From positions 1-37,085 of the forward strand of contig CAZSPZ010000017.1 in assembly GCA_964608965.1 (NCBI GenBank): a stretch of DNA of 37,085 nt, written 5' to 3'. Shown here piece by piece: positions 16,285 to 24,186 of this stretch. The notes below the pieces were generated by a model. That model saw only the letters and a program-made list of their open reading frames with translations. It was not told where the DNA came from and ran no database searches. Position 1 is the stretch's first letter. Each line of letters begins with the position of its first letter. Source of the DNA: UBA10908 sp964608965 (lineage in GTDB: Bacteria; Bacillota; Clostridia; Peptostreptococcales; Anaerovoracaceae). The position numbers and the translations under genes were made by a program.

Positions 16285-17000
16285 GATTCGATTTGCCGAA
16301 ATTGGTCAAGTATAGCTGAATTTTCTCTAAAACTGCTTGAAATCGCTCAAATCGGTGCAAATAGATTGTAAATCGTGCCGATAGGAACGCACGCGTTCCT
16401 ATGATGAGAATAAAGTGGAGATTTGCCCCGAAATCAGGTGAAAAGGTTCTAAATCGGTGCAAATAGTTCATAAATCGGCCCGATAGGAACAAATATGTTC
16501 CTATAAACGATGAAATTTCAGAAATACGTTCTTCCACGCCCATCATCCGCCCTATCTTTGCACAATTTTGCTCTTTTGCGGGGCGATAGGAACCGATATG
16601 TTCCTATCGCAAGAATAAAGAGGAGATTTGCCCCGAAATCGGATGAAAAGGTGCTAAATCGGTGCAAATAGTTCATAAATCGTCCCGATAGGAACGCACG
16701 CGTTCCTATGATGAGAATAAAGTGGAGATTTGCCCCGAAATCAGGTGAAAAGGTTCTAAATCGGTGCAAATAGTTCATAAATCGGCCCGATAGGAACAAA
16801 TATGTTCCTATAAACGATGAAATTTCAGAAATACGTTCTTCCACGCCCATCATCCGCCCTATCTTTGCACAATTTTGCTCTTTTGCGGGGCGATAGGAAC
16901 CGATATGTTCCTATCGCAAGAATAAAGTAGAGATTTGCCCCGAAATCAGGTGAAAAGCGCCAAAATCGGTGCAAATGGATCATAAATCGGCCGAAAATGG
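16285..17000. repeat. Repeat array 3 with 307-bp higher-order unit
   Basis: Six short palindromes occur at 16381-16402, 16483-16504, 16583-16610, 16688-16709, 16790-16811 and 16890-16917. They are spaced 102-103 nt and come in three types in the order 1-2-3-1-2-3: ATAGGAACG-CACG-CGTTCCTAT, ATAGGAACA-AATA-TGTTCCTAT and GCGATAGGAAC-CGATAT-GTTCCTATCGC. The block 16381 to about 16617 recurs almost unchanged at 16688 to about 16924, giving a 307-bp period. Longer hairpins ATTTGCCCCGA...TCGGTGCAAAT (one mismatch) lie between types 1 and 2 and after type 3. A degenerate, longer copy starts at 16285. No gene is supported in 16205-17098. Confidence 0.9.
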
Positions 17001-17015
17001 CCCAAATCCCTCTCC

Positions 17016-17044
17016 TTGCAACCCCGCCCCCCGCCCTATATAAT
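17016..17044 (+). promoter_or_regulatory. Promoter of the dehydrogenase/VOR cluster
   Basis: TTGCAA (17016-17021), a 17-nt spacer and TATAAT (17039-17044), 54 nt before the start codon and only about 20 nt beyond the end of array 3. Confidence 0.7.
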
Positions 17045-17098
17045 AAAAATAGTCACCGTACATGGACAGAGGATGTTTTTGCAATGGGAGGGACATAA

Positions 17099-18250
17099 AT
17101 GGCAGACAAAAGACCATACATTGTCGTTGAGTGGAACGACACGCAAAGTGATGCGAAGGGTTGGCTTTGCGCCTATAACTTCGTGCACAATTATTGCGGA
17201 GGAGGCACAAGGATGCATCCCACCGTCACCCGGGAAGAAGTGATACGACTCGCCACCACGATGGGCTATAAGTATAAAGCCATAGAGTCGACCACTACCG
17301 GCGGCTGCAAAGGCGGTATTGCATACGATTACAAGGCACCCGACGCGCCGGACGTGCTGCGGCGCTACCTGACGGCCATGGCTCCTTACCTGAAAGCCGG
17401 CGTTTCCATCGGCGGCGACCTGGGCGTGGACTACGAAGATGTGCTTAAAATTCTGGACGATCTTGGAATCGGACTTCCCCAGACAAAGGCGATGGCCGAA
17501 GATCCCGAAATTCAAAAGGGCATTAAAAACCATGACGATGCGTGCGCCATGGTGTACGACGGATTTAAAATGTACGACATGATCACCGGCTACGGCGTGG
17601 CGTTTGCTGCGGACGAAGCCTGGAATATAAAAAACGGAAAGCCCGGCGCCACTGTCGTGATACAGGGATTCGGCGCGGTGGGCGCCAGCTGCGCCTACTG
17701 CCTGGAAAAGATGGGCTATAAAGTGGTAGGCCTTGCAGATGTCAACGGACTGGTGTACTGCAAGGACGGATTGGACGTAAAGAAACTGGTAAAGACAAAG
17801 TTGCCCAAAGGCGAAATGGACAAAAACGCTTTTGCAGACAACTACGAAATACTGCCCAACGCGATGTGGGTGGAAATGCCCTGCGACATTCTGATCCCCG
17901 CGGCGTTGGAAGATGTCATCAATAAAAACAACGCCGACAAGGTTAAGGCGTCTCTGATCGTGGAGGCGGCAAACATTCCAACCACCCCCGAGGCGGACGA
18001 GATTTTAAAGAAGAAGGGTGTCGATGTGGCGGTGGACTTTGTTTCTAACACAGGTGGTGTCAGAATCTACGAAGCGCTGGTCTTCCGCATTATTGACGCC
18101 GTCCCGCAGGATATTGTGGATGATACGGAAATGATTGTACGCAAGCAGGTTCGCCGTCTGTTCGAAGAGGCCGAAAGAACCGGAAAATACACAAGAGATA
18201 TTGCAAAAGAGATGTTTGCCCCGGATACTTTTGACACGCCGGACATTTAA
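17099..18250 (+). CDS. Glu/Leu/Phe/Val dehydrogenase family protein
   Basis: Predicted NAD(P)-dependent oxidative deaminase converting an amino acid to its 2-oxoacid and ammonia. The 383-aa protein has the dimerisation/substrate domain with TTGGCKGGIAYD, where K71 corresponds to the catalytic lysine. GGDLGVDYEDV provides the following acidic segment, TGYGVAFAADEAW matches the family TGxGV block, and the Rossmann motif GFGAVG spans 190-195. It is shorter than hexameric glutamate dehydrogenases (about 410-450 aa) and closer to leucine or phenylalanine dehydrogenase length, with GGCKGG in place of the common GGGKGG, so substrate is uncertain. GGGAGGG precedes ATG 17099. It is first in a run with the VOR/KOR genes, which would take the 2-oxoacid onward. 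Confidence 0.85.
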   Translation: MADKRPYIVVEWNDTQSDAKGWLCAYNFVHNYCGGGTRMHPTVTREEVIRLATTMGYKYKAIESTTTGGCKGGIAYDYKAPDAPDVLRRYLTAMAPYLKAGVSIGGDLGVDYEDVLKILDDLGIGLPQTKAMAEDPEIQKGIKNHDDACAMVYDGFKMYDMITGYGVAFAADEAWNIKNGKPGATVVIQGFGAVGASCAYCLEKMGYKVVGLADVNGLVYCKDGLDVKKLVKTKLPKGEMDKNAFADNYEILPNAMWVEMPCDILIPAALEDVINKNNADKVKASLIVEAANIPTTPEADEILKKKGVDVAVDFVSNTGGVRIYEALVFRIIDAVPQDIVDDTEMIVRKQVRRLFEEAERTGKYTRDIAKEMFAPDTFDTPDI

Positions 18251-18265
18251 TAAACGGAGGGAACA

Positions 18266-18463
18266 ATGGAAAAAATCAAGACGGATGTAAGCAGGTGCAA
18301 GGGGTGCGGCTATTGTGTGGCCGAGTGTCCCAAAGCAGCGATAACCTTCGGCGATCAAATGAACGCCCAGGGTTATTTGACAGTCGTGGTAGACCAGGAA
18401 CTTTGCATTCAATGCGGTTCCTGTTACAGAGTCTGCCCGGACTGCGTATTTGAATTAGTATGA
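18266..18463 (+). CDS. vorD: 2-oxoacid:ferredoxin oxidoreductase delta subunit (2x[4Fe-4S])
   Basis: Small ferredoxin-like subunit that passes electrons from the TPP subunit to free ferredoxin. The 65-aa product has two cluster motifs, CKGCGYCVAECP and CIQCGSCYRVCP, each C-x2-C-x2-C-x3-CP, and little else. It starts 15 nt after the dehydrogenase stop with GGAGGG upstream. The order delta-alpha-beta-gamma is common for VOR/KOR-type operons. The symbol is given by operon context; the 2-oxoacid preference cannot be read from this subunit. Confidence 0.88.
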   Translation: MEKIKTDVSRCKGCGYCVAECPKAAITFGDQMNAQGYLTVVVDQELCIQCGSCYRVCPDCVFELV

Positions 18464-18474
18464 CGGAGGAAACG

Positions 18475-19545
18475 ATGAGCGAAAAAGTACTTATGAAAGG
18501 CAACGAAGCGTTGGCCGAGGCCGCGCTTCGCGCCGGCTGCAGATTCTTCGCCGGCTATCCGATTACGCCGCAGACAGAGATACTGGAGTATCTTTCCTGG
18601 CGGATGCAGGAGGTGGGCGGTGAGTATATACAGGCGGAATCCGAACTCTCCGCCATCAATATGCTGATGGGGGCTGCGTCGGGTGGAGCCCGGGCCCTTA
18701 CCACATCTTCCGGCCCGGGATTCTCCCTGAAGCAGGAAGGAATTTCTTACCTTGCAGCATCGGATCTTCCTGCCGTGATCGTAGACGTTATGCGTATAGG
18801 AAGCGGTCTTGGGGATATTTCTCAGGGGCAGGGAGATTATTGGCAGCTGACAAGAGGCGGCGGGCATGGAGATTACCGTACCATCGTTTTGGCGCCGAGC
18901 TCCGTGCAGGAGAATGCGGACCTTGTCTATCTGGCTTTCGACCTGGCGGAAAAGTACCTTCATCCGGTACTGATCGCCAGCGACGCCGCAATAGGGCAGA
19001 TGATCGAGGCTGTAGAGCTTCCGGATTTCAAGGAGCACGACATCGATCAGTTCGAATGGTCAGTAAAGGGCTGTAAAGCCGGCGCGTCACCCAGAAAAAT
19101 ACAAAATATATTCTATACGACCGGAACGGAATACGAAGGCTTCCTTTCAGATAAGTATGCAAAAATGGAGAACGAAGAACAGCGTTGGGAAAGTACGCTT
19201 GTAGAAGACGCGGAACTCGTGCTCGTTGCCTACGGCATCAGCGCAAGAGTCTGCGAGGAAGTTGTGGAAACAGCCAGAGCAAGAGGGTTGAAAGTGGGGC
19301 TTATTCGTCCGATTACCCTTTATCCCTTCCCTGTGAAAGCTTTCGCGGAAGCAAAGAACGCAAAAATATTCCTGACAAACGAGATGAATATCTTGGGACA
19401 AATGACAGACGATGTTCGTTTGGCTGTGCAGTGCAAGACTCCCGTGCACCATTACGGTTCAATCTTTGCCATCAGCGATACGGAGGAATTGATCGCCCAC
19501 GCAGAGGAACTGATCAAGAAGGCAAACGGAGGTGAACGGTCATGA
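18475..19545 (+). CDS. vorB: 2-oxoacid:ferredoxin oxidoreductase alpha subunit (VorB-like)
   Basis: Alpha subunit of the ferredoxin-dependent enzyme that oxidatively decarboxylates 2-oxoacids to acyl-CoA. The 356-aa protein starts VLMKGNEALAEAALRAGCRF and FAGYPITPQTEILEYL, the hallmark of the POR_N/VorB family. It then has QAESELSAINMLMGAASGGARALTTSS (pyrimidine-binding domain), GDISQGQGDYWQLTRGGGHGD, and a C-terminal transketolase-like domain (LVLVAYGISARV...GLIRPITLYPFP). ATG 18475 has GGAGGA at 18465-18470; an earlier ATG at 18460 overlaps the vorD stop and lacks a site. It overlaps the beta gene by 4 nt. Isovalerate, isobutyrate or 2-oxoglutarate-derived products are all possible. Confidence 0.92.
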   Translation: MSEKVLMKGNEALAEAALRAGCRFFAGYPITPQTEILEYLSWRMQEVGGEYIQAESELSAINMLMGAASGGARALTTSSGPGFSLKQEGISYLAASDLPAVIVDVMRIGSGLGDISQGQGDYWQLTRGGGHGDYRTIVLAPSSVQENADLVYLAFDLAEKYLHPVLIASDAAIGQMIEAVELPDFKEHDIDQFEWSVKGCKAGASPRKIQNIFYTTGTEYEGFLSDKYAKMENEEQRWESTLVEDAELVLVAYGISARVCEEVVETARARGLKVGLIRPITLYPFPVKAFAEAKNAKIFLTNEMNILGQMTDDVRLAVQCKTPVHHYGSIFAISDTEELIAHAEELIKKANGGERS

Positions 19546-20276
19546 AATTAAAAGCACCTGAACGTGTAACTTTTGAACGCAGCGCTTTTTGCCCCGGCTG
19601 CGGCCACGGTATAGCCGGCCGGCTGATTGCCGAGGTCGCCGAAGAAATGGGCTTGGCGGATCAGCTCATCACCGCTGTGGATGTGGCTTGCGGCTCGCTT
19701 CACTTATATGACTGGCGCTTTGATACCGTCATGTCTGCTCACGGAAGGACGCTGGCAGCAGCTATCGGCGTCAAGAAAATCCGCAAGGAAAATCCTGTGT
19801 TGGCTTATTACGGTGACGGAGCCGCCTATGCGATCGGCATGGCCGAAACGATGCATGCCGGGATCAGAAACGACAACGTGATTGCCATCGTGATCAACAA
19901 TGCGCTTTATGGTATGACGGGCGGCCAGATGGCTCCCACTACGCTGCCCGGACAAAAGACGACCTCCTCTCCTTACGGCAAAGATGCGCACAAAGCAGGA
20001 AATCCTGTTCGCATAGAAGAATGTTTTTCCGGATTTGATATCGCATACCTTGCCCGCGGAATTCTTGTCGGCGCGGCAGAGATCAATAAGTCGAAGAAGA
20101 TGATAAGAAAAGCATTCGAAAAGCATATGGCTGGCGAAGGGCTGTGCTATGTGGAGCTGCTTTCGCCCTGTCCCACCAACCTTAATATGACGCCGCTGCA
20201 AGCGAAAGAATTTGTTCTTAAGGAAATGACCAAATACTTTCCCACAGGCGAATTCAAAGGAGGGACAGTAAAATGA
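19542..20276 (+). CDS. vorA: 2-oxoacid:ferredoxin oxidoreductase beta subunit (TPP-binding)
   Basis: Catalytic thiamine-pyrophosphate subunit. The 244-aa protein contains FCPGCGHGIAGRLIAEVAEE at the N-terminus, with the CPGCGHG motif seen in KorB/VorA. SAHGRTLAAAIGVK comes next, followed by the TPP motif GDGAAYAIGMAETMHAGIRNDNVIAIVINN (GDG to NN, quoted ends), and the typical YGMTGGQMAPTT segment. GGAGGTG precedes the ATG, which overlaps the vorB stop as ATGA. It overlaps the gamma gene the same way, so the four subunits should be made in matched amounts. No extra domain or missing motif was seen. Confidence 0.92.
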   Translation: MKLKAPERVTFERSAFCPGCGHGIAGRLIAEVAEEMGLADQLITAVDVACGSLHLYDWRFDTVMSAHGRTLAAAIGVKKIRKENPVLAYYGDGAAYAIGMAETMHAGIRNDNVIAIVINNALYGMTGGQMAPTTLPGQKTTSSPYGKDAHKAGNPVRIEECFSGFDIAYLARGILVGAAEINKSKKMIRKAFEKHMAGEGLCYVELLSPCPTNLNMTPLQAKEFVLKEMTKYFPTGEFKGGTVK

Positions 20277-20815
20277 CAGAGATGATTTGCGCAGGCTTTG
20301 GCGGACAAGGCGTCCTTACCACCGGAATGCTTTTTATCCATGCCGGAATGAAACAGGGAAAGAACGTTATTTTCTATCCTTCCTACGGCTCGGAAATGAG
20401 AGGCGGCACAGCCAACTGCGCCATAAAGATCAGCGAAAAGAAAATTGCGAGCCCTGTTATCCGCAAGGCGGATATCGTTTTTACCATGAACGGCCCTGCC
20501 GTCGATAAATTCGAAAGCATGTTGAAACCGGGCGGACTCCTTTTCGTCAATTCCACGCTCGTGGATGAACATCGCAAATACAGAGATGATATTCGTGTAG
20601 TCAAGGTTCCGGTGACGGATATCGCCGCCGAACTTGGGAATCCCAGAGGTGCCAATATAGCGATGATGGGCGTTCTTGCGGTGCATTCGGATTTATTTGA
20701 TCCTGAATTTTTACTGGCTCAAATCAACGGCTACTTTGAAGCCAAAGGGAAAAAGGTGCCTGCCAACGAAGCTTGTTTCCGCAAGGGAATGGAAGCCGGA
20801 AAGGCCCTGCTGTAA
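20273..20815 (+). CDS. vorC: 2-oxoacid:ferredoxin oxidoreductase gamma subunit
   Basis: Gamma subunit (POR family, CoA-binding side of the complex). The 180-aa protein starts TEMICAGFGGQGVLTTGMLF and contains FYPSYGSEMRGGTANCAIKIS, both diagnostic of KorC/VorC/PorC gamma proteins. A GANIAMMGVLAV segment follows, and the C-terminus is FRKGMEAGKALL. It overlaps the beta gene by 4 nt and is followed 8 nt later by a strong terminator, making it the last gene of the VOR unit. Confidence 0.92.
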   Translation: MTEMICAGFGGQGVLTTGMLFIHAGMKQGKNVIFYPSYGSEMRGGTANCAIKISEKKIASPVIRKADIVFTMNGPAVDKFESMLKPGGLLFVNSTLVDEHRKYRDDIRVVKVPVTDIAAELGNPRGANIAMMGVLAVHSDLFDPEFLLAQINGYFEAKGKKVPANEACFRKGMEAGKALL

Positions 20816-20823
20816 CAACGGTC

Positions 20824-20853
20824 AGGCCGCCTTTATTTCAGGCGGCCTTTTTT
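20824..20853 (+). terminator. Terminator after the VOR operon
   Basis: AGGCCGCC (20824-20831), loop TTTATTTCA, GGCGGCCT (20841-20848) and a T run. Only 23 nt separate it from the next start codon, leaving no room for a promoter between them. Confidence 0.9.
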
Positions 20854-20876
20854 GAACTTGCAGAACGGAGAATCAT

Positions 20877-22955
20877 ATGGACATCAGGAAATTGCTTAAA
20901 CCAAATAAGATTGCCGTTGTCGGAGCTTCCGAAAAACCGGGTTTCGGTTCTGACACATGCAGAAATGTCATGAAGTACATGGATGAAAGCAGATACTATT
21001 TTATCAGCCCCACACGTGAAACGGTGTTTGGGAAGAAATGCTATAAAAGCATTGCCGACTTGCCGGAGCAAGTTGATCTTCTGGTCATCTGCACGCCCAA
21101 ATCCACCGTCAACAATATTTTAGAGGAAGGCGCTGCGGCAGGCGCCCGTGCTGCCGTTGTCTTTGCCAGCGGCTACGGAGAAGTGGACGAGCAGGGCAAA
21201 GCGGACGAGAAAATTTTGATCGACCTATGCAAAAAGCTTGATATGCCGATTATGGGGCCCAATTGCGGCGGATATATCAATACGGTAGACAAGGTCTTTC
21301 CTTTTGCGTTCGTGTCCGAAGACCGCGATCGCACCGGCGGCATCGGCCTGGTTTCGCAGAGCGGACAATTTGTTTTGTCGATGATGGACAGCCCCATCCC
21401 CGGTTTTTCCTACGGAATCTCGTCCGGGAATTCTAAAGTTGTCACGATGGAAGACTATCTTGAATTTTTAGTCGAAGATCCGGATACCCGGGTCGTGGCG
21501 CTCTATTTGGAAGGCGTCAACGATCCCAAGCGGTTTATTGCAGCGTTGAAACGGGCGGCTGAAATCAAAAAACCTGTTGTGGTTCATAAAGTCGGACGTT
21601 CGGAGAAGGGGCAGCTTGTAGCCGCCTCCCATACCGGCAGCATGGCGGGCGCGGACCGGGTCTACGATGCGCTGTTCGAAAAGTTCGGCGTCATCCGTGT
21701 GGACGACCTACAGGAACTCATGTCCACAGCCCAGGCTCTTTCCGTACTAAAAAAACTGCCCAAGGGAAACGGTCTGACTTCTGCCAATCTATCGGGTGGC
21801 GAGACGGGTATTTCGGCGGACATCGCGCATTTGAACGGTCTGGAATATCCGGATTACGATCCTTCCACGGTGGAAAAGCTTACTTCCATGCTGCCTTCTT
21901 ACGCCCATGTGAGCAACCCGCTGGACATGACGGCCACGCTGGCCTACAGCGAAGAAGCTTTGACCGAAGCCTACGGCACCATCATGAAGGATCCCAATGT
22001 GGACTTGATGCTCGTTGGGTTTACCTTGTTGGAAAATGTCGTGGATCCTTGCGTGGACTATATAGCTCATGCTGTGGAGCGTCTGGCAAAAGAAGAGTGG
22101 TCCGTGCCTGTCATGATTCTGCCTTACATGGAGAACACCCGGAACGCAGAATACACGAAGCGACTGGCGGATCTTGGCGTTCCCATCCTGCCGCCGCCGG
22201 CTTATGCCTTTAAAATCGTAAAGAACATCCTGAAGTTTGCGGCTTACGATGCGTCCGGAAAAGATCTGACACTTTGCCTCCCTCAAAAGGAACGGCCGGC
22301 CAGAGCGGCGTTGACGGAAACAGCCAGCAAAAAGCTTATCGAAAAATGCATTCCAAGCGGCCTCTTTGGGGTGGCCAAAACACCGCCGGAAGCAGCTTCA
22401 ATTTTTGACAGCCTGGGTGTAGAAAAGGTTGTGGCCAAAATCGAAAGCCCCGACATATTACATAAATCGGATGCAGGCTGTGTAAAGTTGAACATAAAAA
22501 ATGCAGACGATGCCGTAAAAGCGTTTGATGAAATCATGGCAAACGCGAAAACCTACAATCCAAACGCTCGCCTGGAAGGTGTTCAAATCTGCGAGATGAT
22601 GCCCTTAGGTACCGAATTGATTATCGGTGTAAAAACCGACCCGCAGTTCGGACCCTGCGTGCTTTGCGGGTTAGGCGGAATCTACGTGGAAGTGTTCAAA
22701 GATACCGCCCTTGGCCTTGCGCCTCTCTCCGGGCAGGAGGCCATGAATATGATCGACTCGCTCAAGAGCGTCAAACTGCTGAACGGATATCGCGGACAGC
22801 CCGCGCTCGATAAGAAAGCCTTTGCCGATGCCCTGGTGAAAATCTCCCACTTTGCCTGCGAACACACCGAAGATATGGCCGAGCTGGACATCAACCCCGT
22901 GTTCCTGTACGAAAAGGGCCTCTGCGCAGTCGATGCGTTGTACATCAAAGGCTGA
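20877..22955 (+). CDS. ADP-forming acyl-CoA (acetate-CoA) synthetase, fused alpha-beta
   Basis: This enzyme converts acyl-CoA, ADP and phosphate to the free acid, CoA and ATP, the energy-conserving last step of amino-acid fermentation in many anaerobes. The 692-aa protein has an N-terminal CoA-binding domain (1-130, KIAVVGASEKPGFG), a succinyl-CoA-synthetase-like ligase domain with the phospho-histidine H252 in ASHTGSMAG, and a C-terminal ATP-grasp domain (about 475-692, VVAKIESPDILHKSDAGCVKL and DINPVFLYEKG). No GNAT domain is present, so it is not the Pat acetyltransferase. GAACGGAG precedes the ATG. It follows the VOR genes on the same strand beyond a terminator, so it likely depends on read-through or on a promoter inside vorC. 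Confidence 0.9.
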   Translation: MDIRKLLKPNKIAVVGASEKPGFGSDTCRNVMKYMDESRYYFISPTRETVFGKKCYKSIADLPEQVDLLVICTPKSTVNNILEEGAAAGARAAVVFASGYGEVDEQGKADEKILIDLCKKLDMPIMGPNCGGYINTVDKVFPFAFVSEDRDRTGGIGLVSQSGQFVLSMMDSPIPGFSYGISSGNSKVVTMEDYLEFLVEDPDTRVVALYLEGVNDPKRFIAALKRAAEIKKPVVVHKVGRSEKGQLVAASHTGSMAGADRVYDALFEKFGVIRVDDLQELMSTAQALSVLKKLPKGNGLTSANLSGGETGISADIAHLNGLEYPDYDPSTVEKLTSMLPSYAHVSNPLDMTATLAYSEEALTEAYGTIMKDPNVDLMLVGFTLLENVVDPCVDYIAHAVERLAKEEWSVPVMILPYMENTRNAEYTKRLADLGVPILPPPAYAFKIVKNILKFAAYDASGKDLTLCLPQKERPARAALTETASKKLIEKCIPSGLFGVAKTPPEAASIFDSLGVEKVVAKIESPDILHKSDAGCVKLNIKNADDAVKAFDEIMANAKTYNPNARLEGVQICEMMPLGTELIIGVKTDPQFGPCVLCGLGGIYVEVFKDTALGLAPLSGQEAMNMIDSLKSVKLLNGYRGQPALDKKAFADALVKISHFACEHTEDMAELDINPVFLYEKGLCAVDALYIKG

Positions 22956-22957
22956 TC

Positions 22958-23070
22958 ACATCGCTTGCCGACATCAAAAGCCCGGCTGAGCATCGCCGTC
23001 CAATACGACCAATACCAACGGCTGATCATTGCCAGCCGACATCAAATGCCGATCATTGCCGACCAATACC
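22958..23070. repeat. Short imperfect direct repeats after the synthetase gene
   Basis: Words recur in order: GGCTGATCA at 22951 and 23021, GCCGACATCAAA at 22968 and 23037, GACCAATACCAA at 23008 and 23061, and AAAAGCCCG at 22976 and 23071. The pattern suggests two or three diverged copies of a roughly 55-70-nt unit whose last copy forms the terminator stem. Confidence 0.5.
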
Positions 23071-23072
23071 AA

Positions 23073-23107
23073 AAGCCCGACTGTTTCTATACAGCCGGGC
23101 TTCTTTT
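23073..23107 (+). terminator. Terminator between synthetase and iclR genes
   Basis: AAGCCCG-A-CTGT, loop TTCTAT, ACAG-C-CGGGCTT, then CTTTTAT. The stem has one A-C mismatch. It lies between convergent genes. Confidence 0.8.
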
Positions 23108-23118
23108 ATCTTATAAAA

Positions 23119-23135
23119 ATTACGTTCAACCACGC
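23119..23135. repeat. Solo remnant of the array repeat family
   Basis: ATTACGTTCAACCACGC is the exact complement of 166-182 in array 1 and shares ACGTTCAACCACGC with 33618-33631 in array 4. No palindrome accompanies it. The gap 22956-23167 holds only this, the short repeats and the terminator. Confidence 0.5.
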
Positions 23136-23167
23136 TCCAAAACCGCACGATTCTTAACGAAGCGCCC

Positions 23168-23944
23168 TTACGGCATGCATTTCCCTATTTGCTCCTGGTA
23201 ACTCAGTAGAATCTTTGTAAAGCTTTTCAGCCTTTCAGCCCAACCTTCATCTTTGTAGAAAGCAACAGCCACGGTTGCTTTGATCTGACCGTCGTTTCCG
23301 AAAATCGGAATGCCTGTTCCGACAATATCGATACCCAGTTCATCTACGCTTGTAACATAACCTTGCTCCCGGATTTTGGCATATTCTTTTAGCAGCTCTT
23401 CCTTTTTCGTCAGCGTATTGTAGCAAGTTTTCTCGAACACCTGCCCGTCTAAGATTTTATCGACATACTCCTCCGGCTGGTACGCCATAAGGCATTTGCC
23501 ATAGCAGCCTTTATTGGGCGGGAAATATTTGCCGGGGAAGTCGTTGAATTTCATGGGCTGGTGTATTTCCACCTCCAGAAGGGACATGATCTTACTCCCT
23601 TCTTTGACAGCCATGCCAACGGATTCTTTTGTTATTTCCGATATTTCGACAAGAATCTCCATGATTTTGTCTTGATAATTTTTATTGTAGAGGTACTTAG
23701 TACCCACATGATACATGGCATAACCGATTTTATATTTATCCTGCGACTTGTCGAACATAATAAAATCGCGACTCATAAGAATTTGGAGCGTGCGGTAAAC
23801 GGTGGTCCTGTTAAAGCCGGTTTTTTCTGCCAGTTCGGGCACCGTGAATTCATAGGGTTCCGCAGCGAACATTTCAAGAAGGGCAAGAGCCTTTTCTATA
23901 CTCCCCGGAGAGTTTTTTATTGTGTCGTTAAGATTGTTTGTCAT
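23168..23944 (-). CDS. IclR family transcriptional regulator
   Basis: A DNA-binding regulator. The 258-aa protein has a winged helix-turn-helix at about 15-75 (SPGSIEKALALLEMFA, then VPELAEKTGFNRTTVYRTLQIL) and an IclR effector domain in the C-terminal two thirds (VGMAVKEGSKIMSLLEVE, NKGCYGKCLMAYQPEEYVD, GIPIFGNDGQIKATVAVA). The start at 23944 has AGAGG upstream. It is transcribed away from the S66 peptidase and peptide-transport genes, with its promoter in the shared gap, so control of that operon is the natural hypothesis. The small-molecule ligand is unknown. Confidence 0.9.
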   Translation of the reverse strand: MTNNLNDTIKNSPGSIEKALALLEMFAAEPYEFTVPELAEKTGFNRTTVYRTLQILMSRDFIMFDKSQDKYKIGYAMYHVGTKYLYNKNYQDKIMEILVEISEITKESVGMAVKEGSKIMSLLEVEIHQPMKFNDFPGKYFPPNKGCYGKCLMAYQPEEYVDKILDGQVFEKTCYNTLTKKEELLKEYAKIREQGYVTSVDELGIDIVGTGIPIFGNDGQIKATVAVAFYKDEGWAERLKSFTKILLSYQEQIGKCMP

Positions 23945-23990
23945 AGAAAAACCTCTTCTAATAATTGGGCGTTGCCTTTTATTTTAAATG

Positions 23991-24027
23991 AGTATATCAT
24001 AATATCATAGTATGAACAAGCGGTTCA
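23991..24027 (-). promoter_or_regulatory. iclR-gene promoter with overlapping inverted repeat
   Basis: On the minus strand, TTGTTC (24019-24014), a 17-nt spacer and TATACT (23996-23991). TGAAC-AAGCG-GTTCA (24013-24027) overlaps the -35 box and could be the regulator's own operator (inference). Confidence 0.5.
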
Positions 24028-24070
24028 CATAATGAACGAAAAATAAATAAACCCGCGATTTCCGCCCAAA

Positions 24071-24150
24071 CACGCCGGAACGGCCCTACCCGCGCGGAAT
24101 TGCGCAAAATGCGAATGAAACACGCCGGGACGGCCATACCCGGGTAGAAT
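24071..24150. repeat. Pair of 30-nt direct repeats upstream of the S66 peptidase gene
   Basis: CACGCCGGAACGGCCCTACC at 24071 continues as CGCGCGGAAT, and CACGCCGGGACGGCCATACC at 24121 continues as CGGGTAGAAT, exactly 50 nt apart. The region is much more GC-rich than the flanking A/T stretch. I could not find a convincing promoter for the downstream genes here. Confidence 0.65.
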
Positions 24151-24186
24151 CGCTGCGTGCCCGCCCATTTTAAAGAAGGAGGACCT

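Noticed and set aside
16271..16853. Two minus-strand frames with the same N-terminus (MMGVEERISEISSFIG...)
   Set aside because: They begin at equivalent points of the 307-bp repeat in array 3 and are identical because the DNA is duplicated, not because they are genes.
16285..17000. CRISPR array
   Set aside because: Units of about 103 nt are similar throughout, spacers are not unique, and there are no cas genes in the window.
15060..17000. Mobile element with its own transposase
   Set aside because: No DDE, serine, tyrosine or HUH/RAYT transposase motif is seen in the island; the only gene looks like a PD-(D/E)XK protein and no target-site duplication could be identified.
20877..22955. Protein lysine acetyltransferase of the Pat type
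   Set aside because: The domain order is CoA-binding, ligase, ATP-grasp only; no GNAT domain is present and the SHTG histidine supports catalysis.
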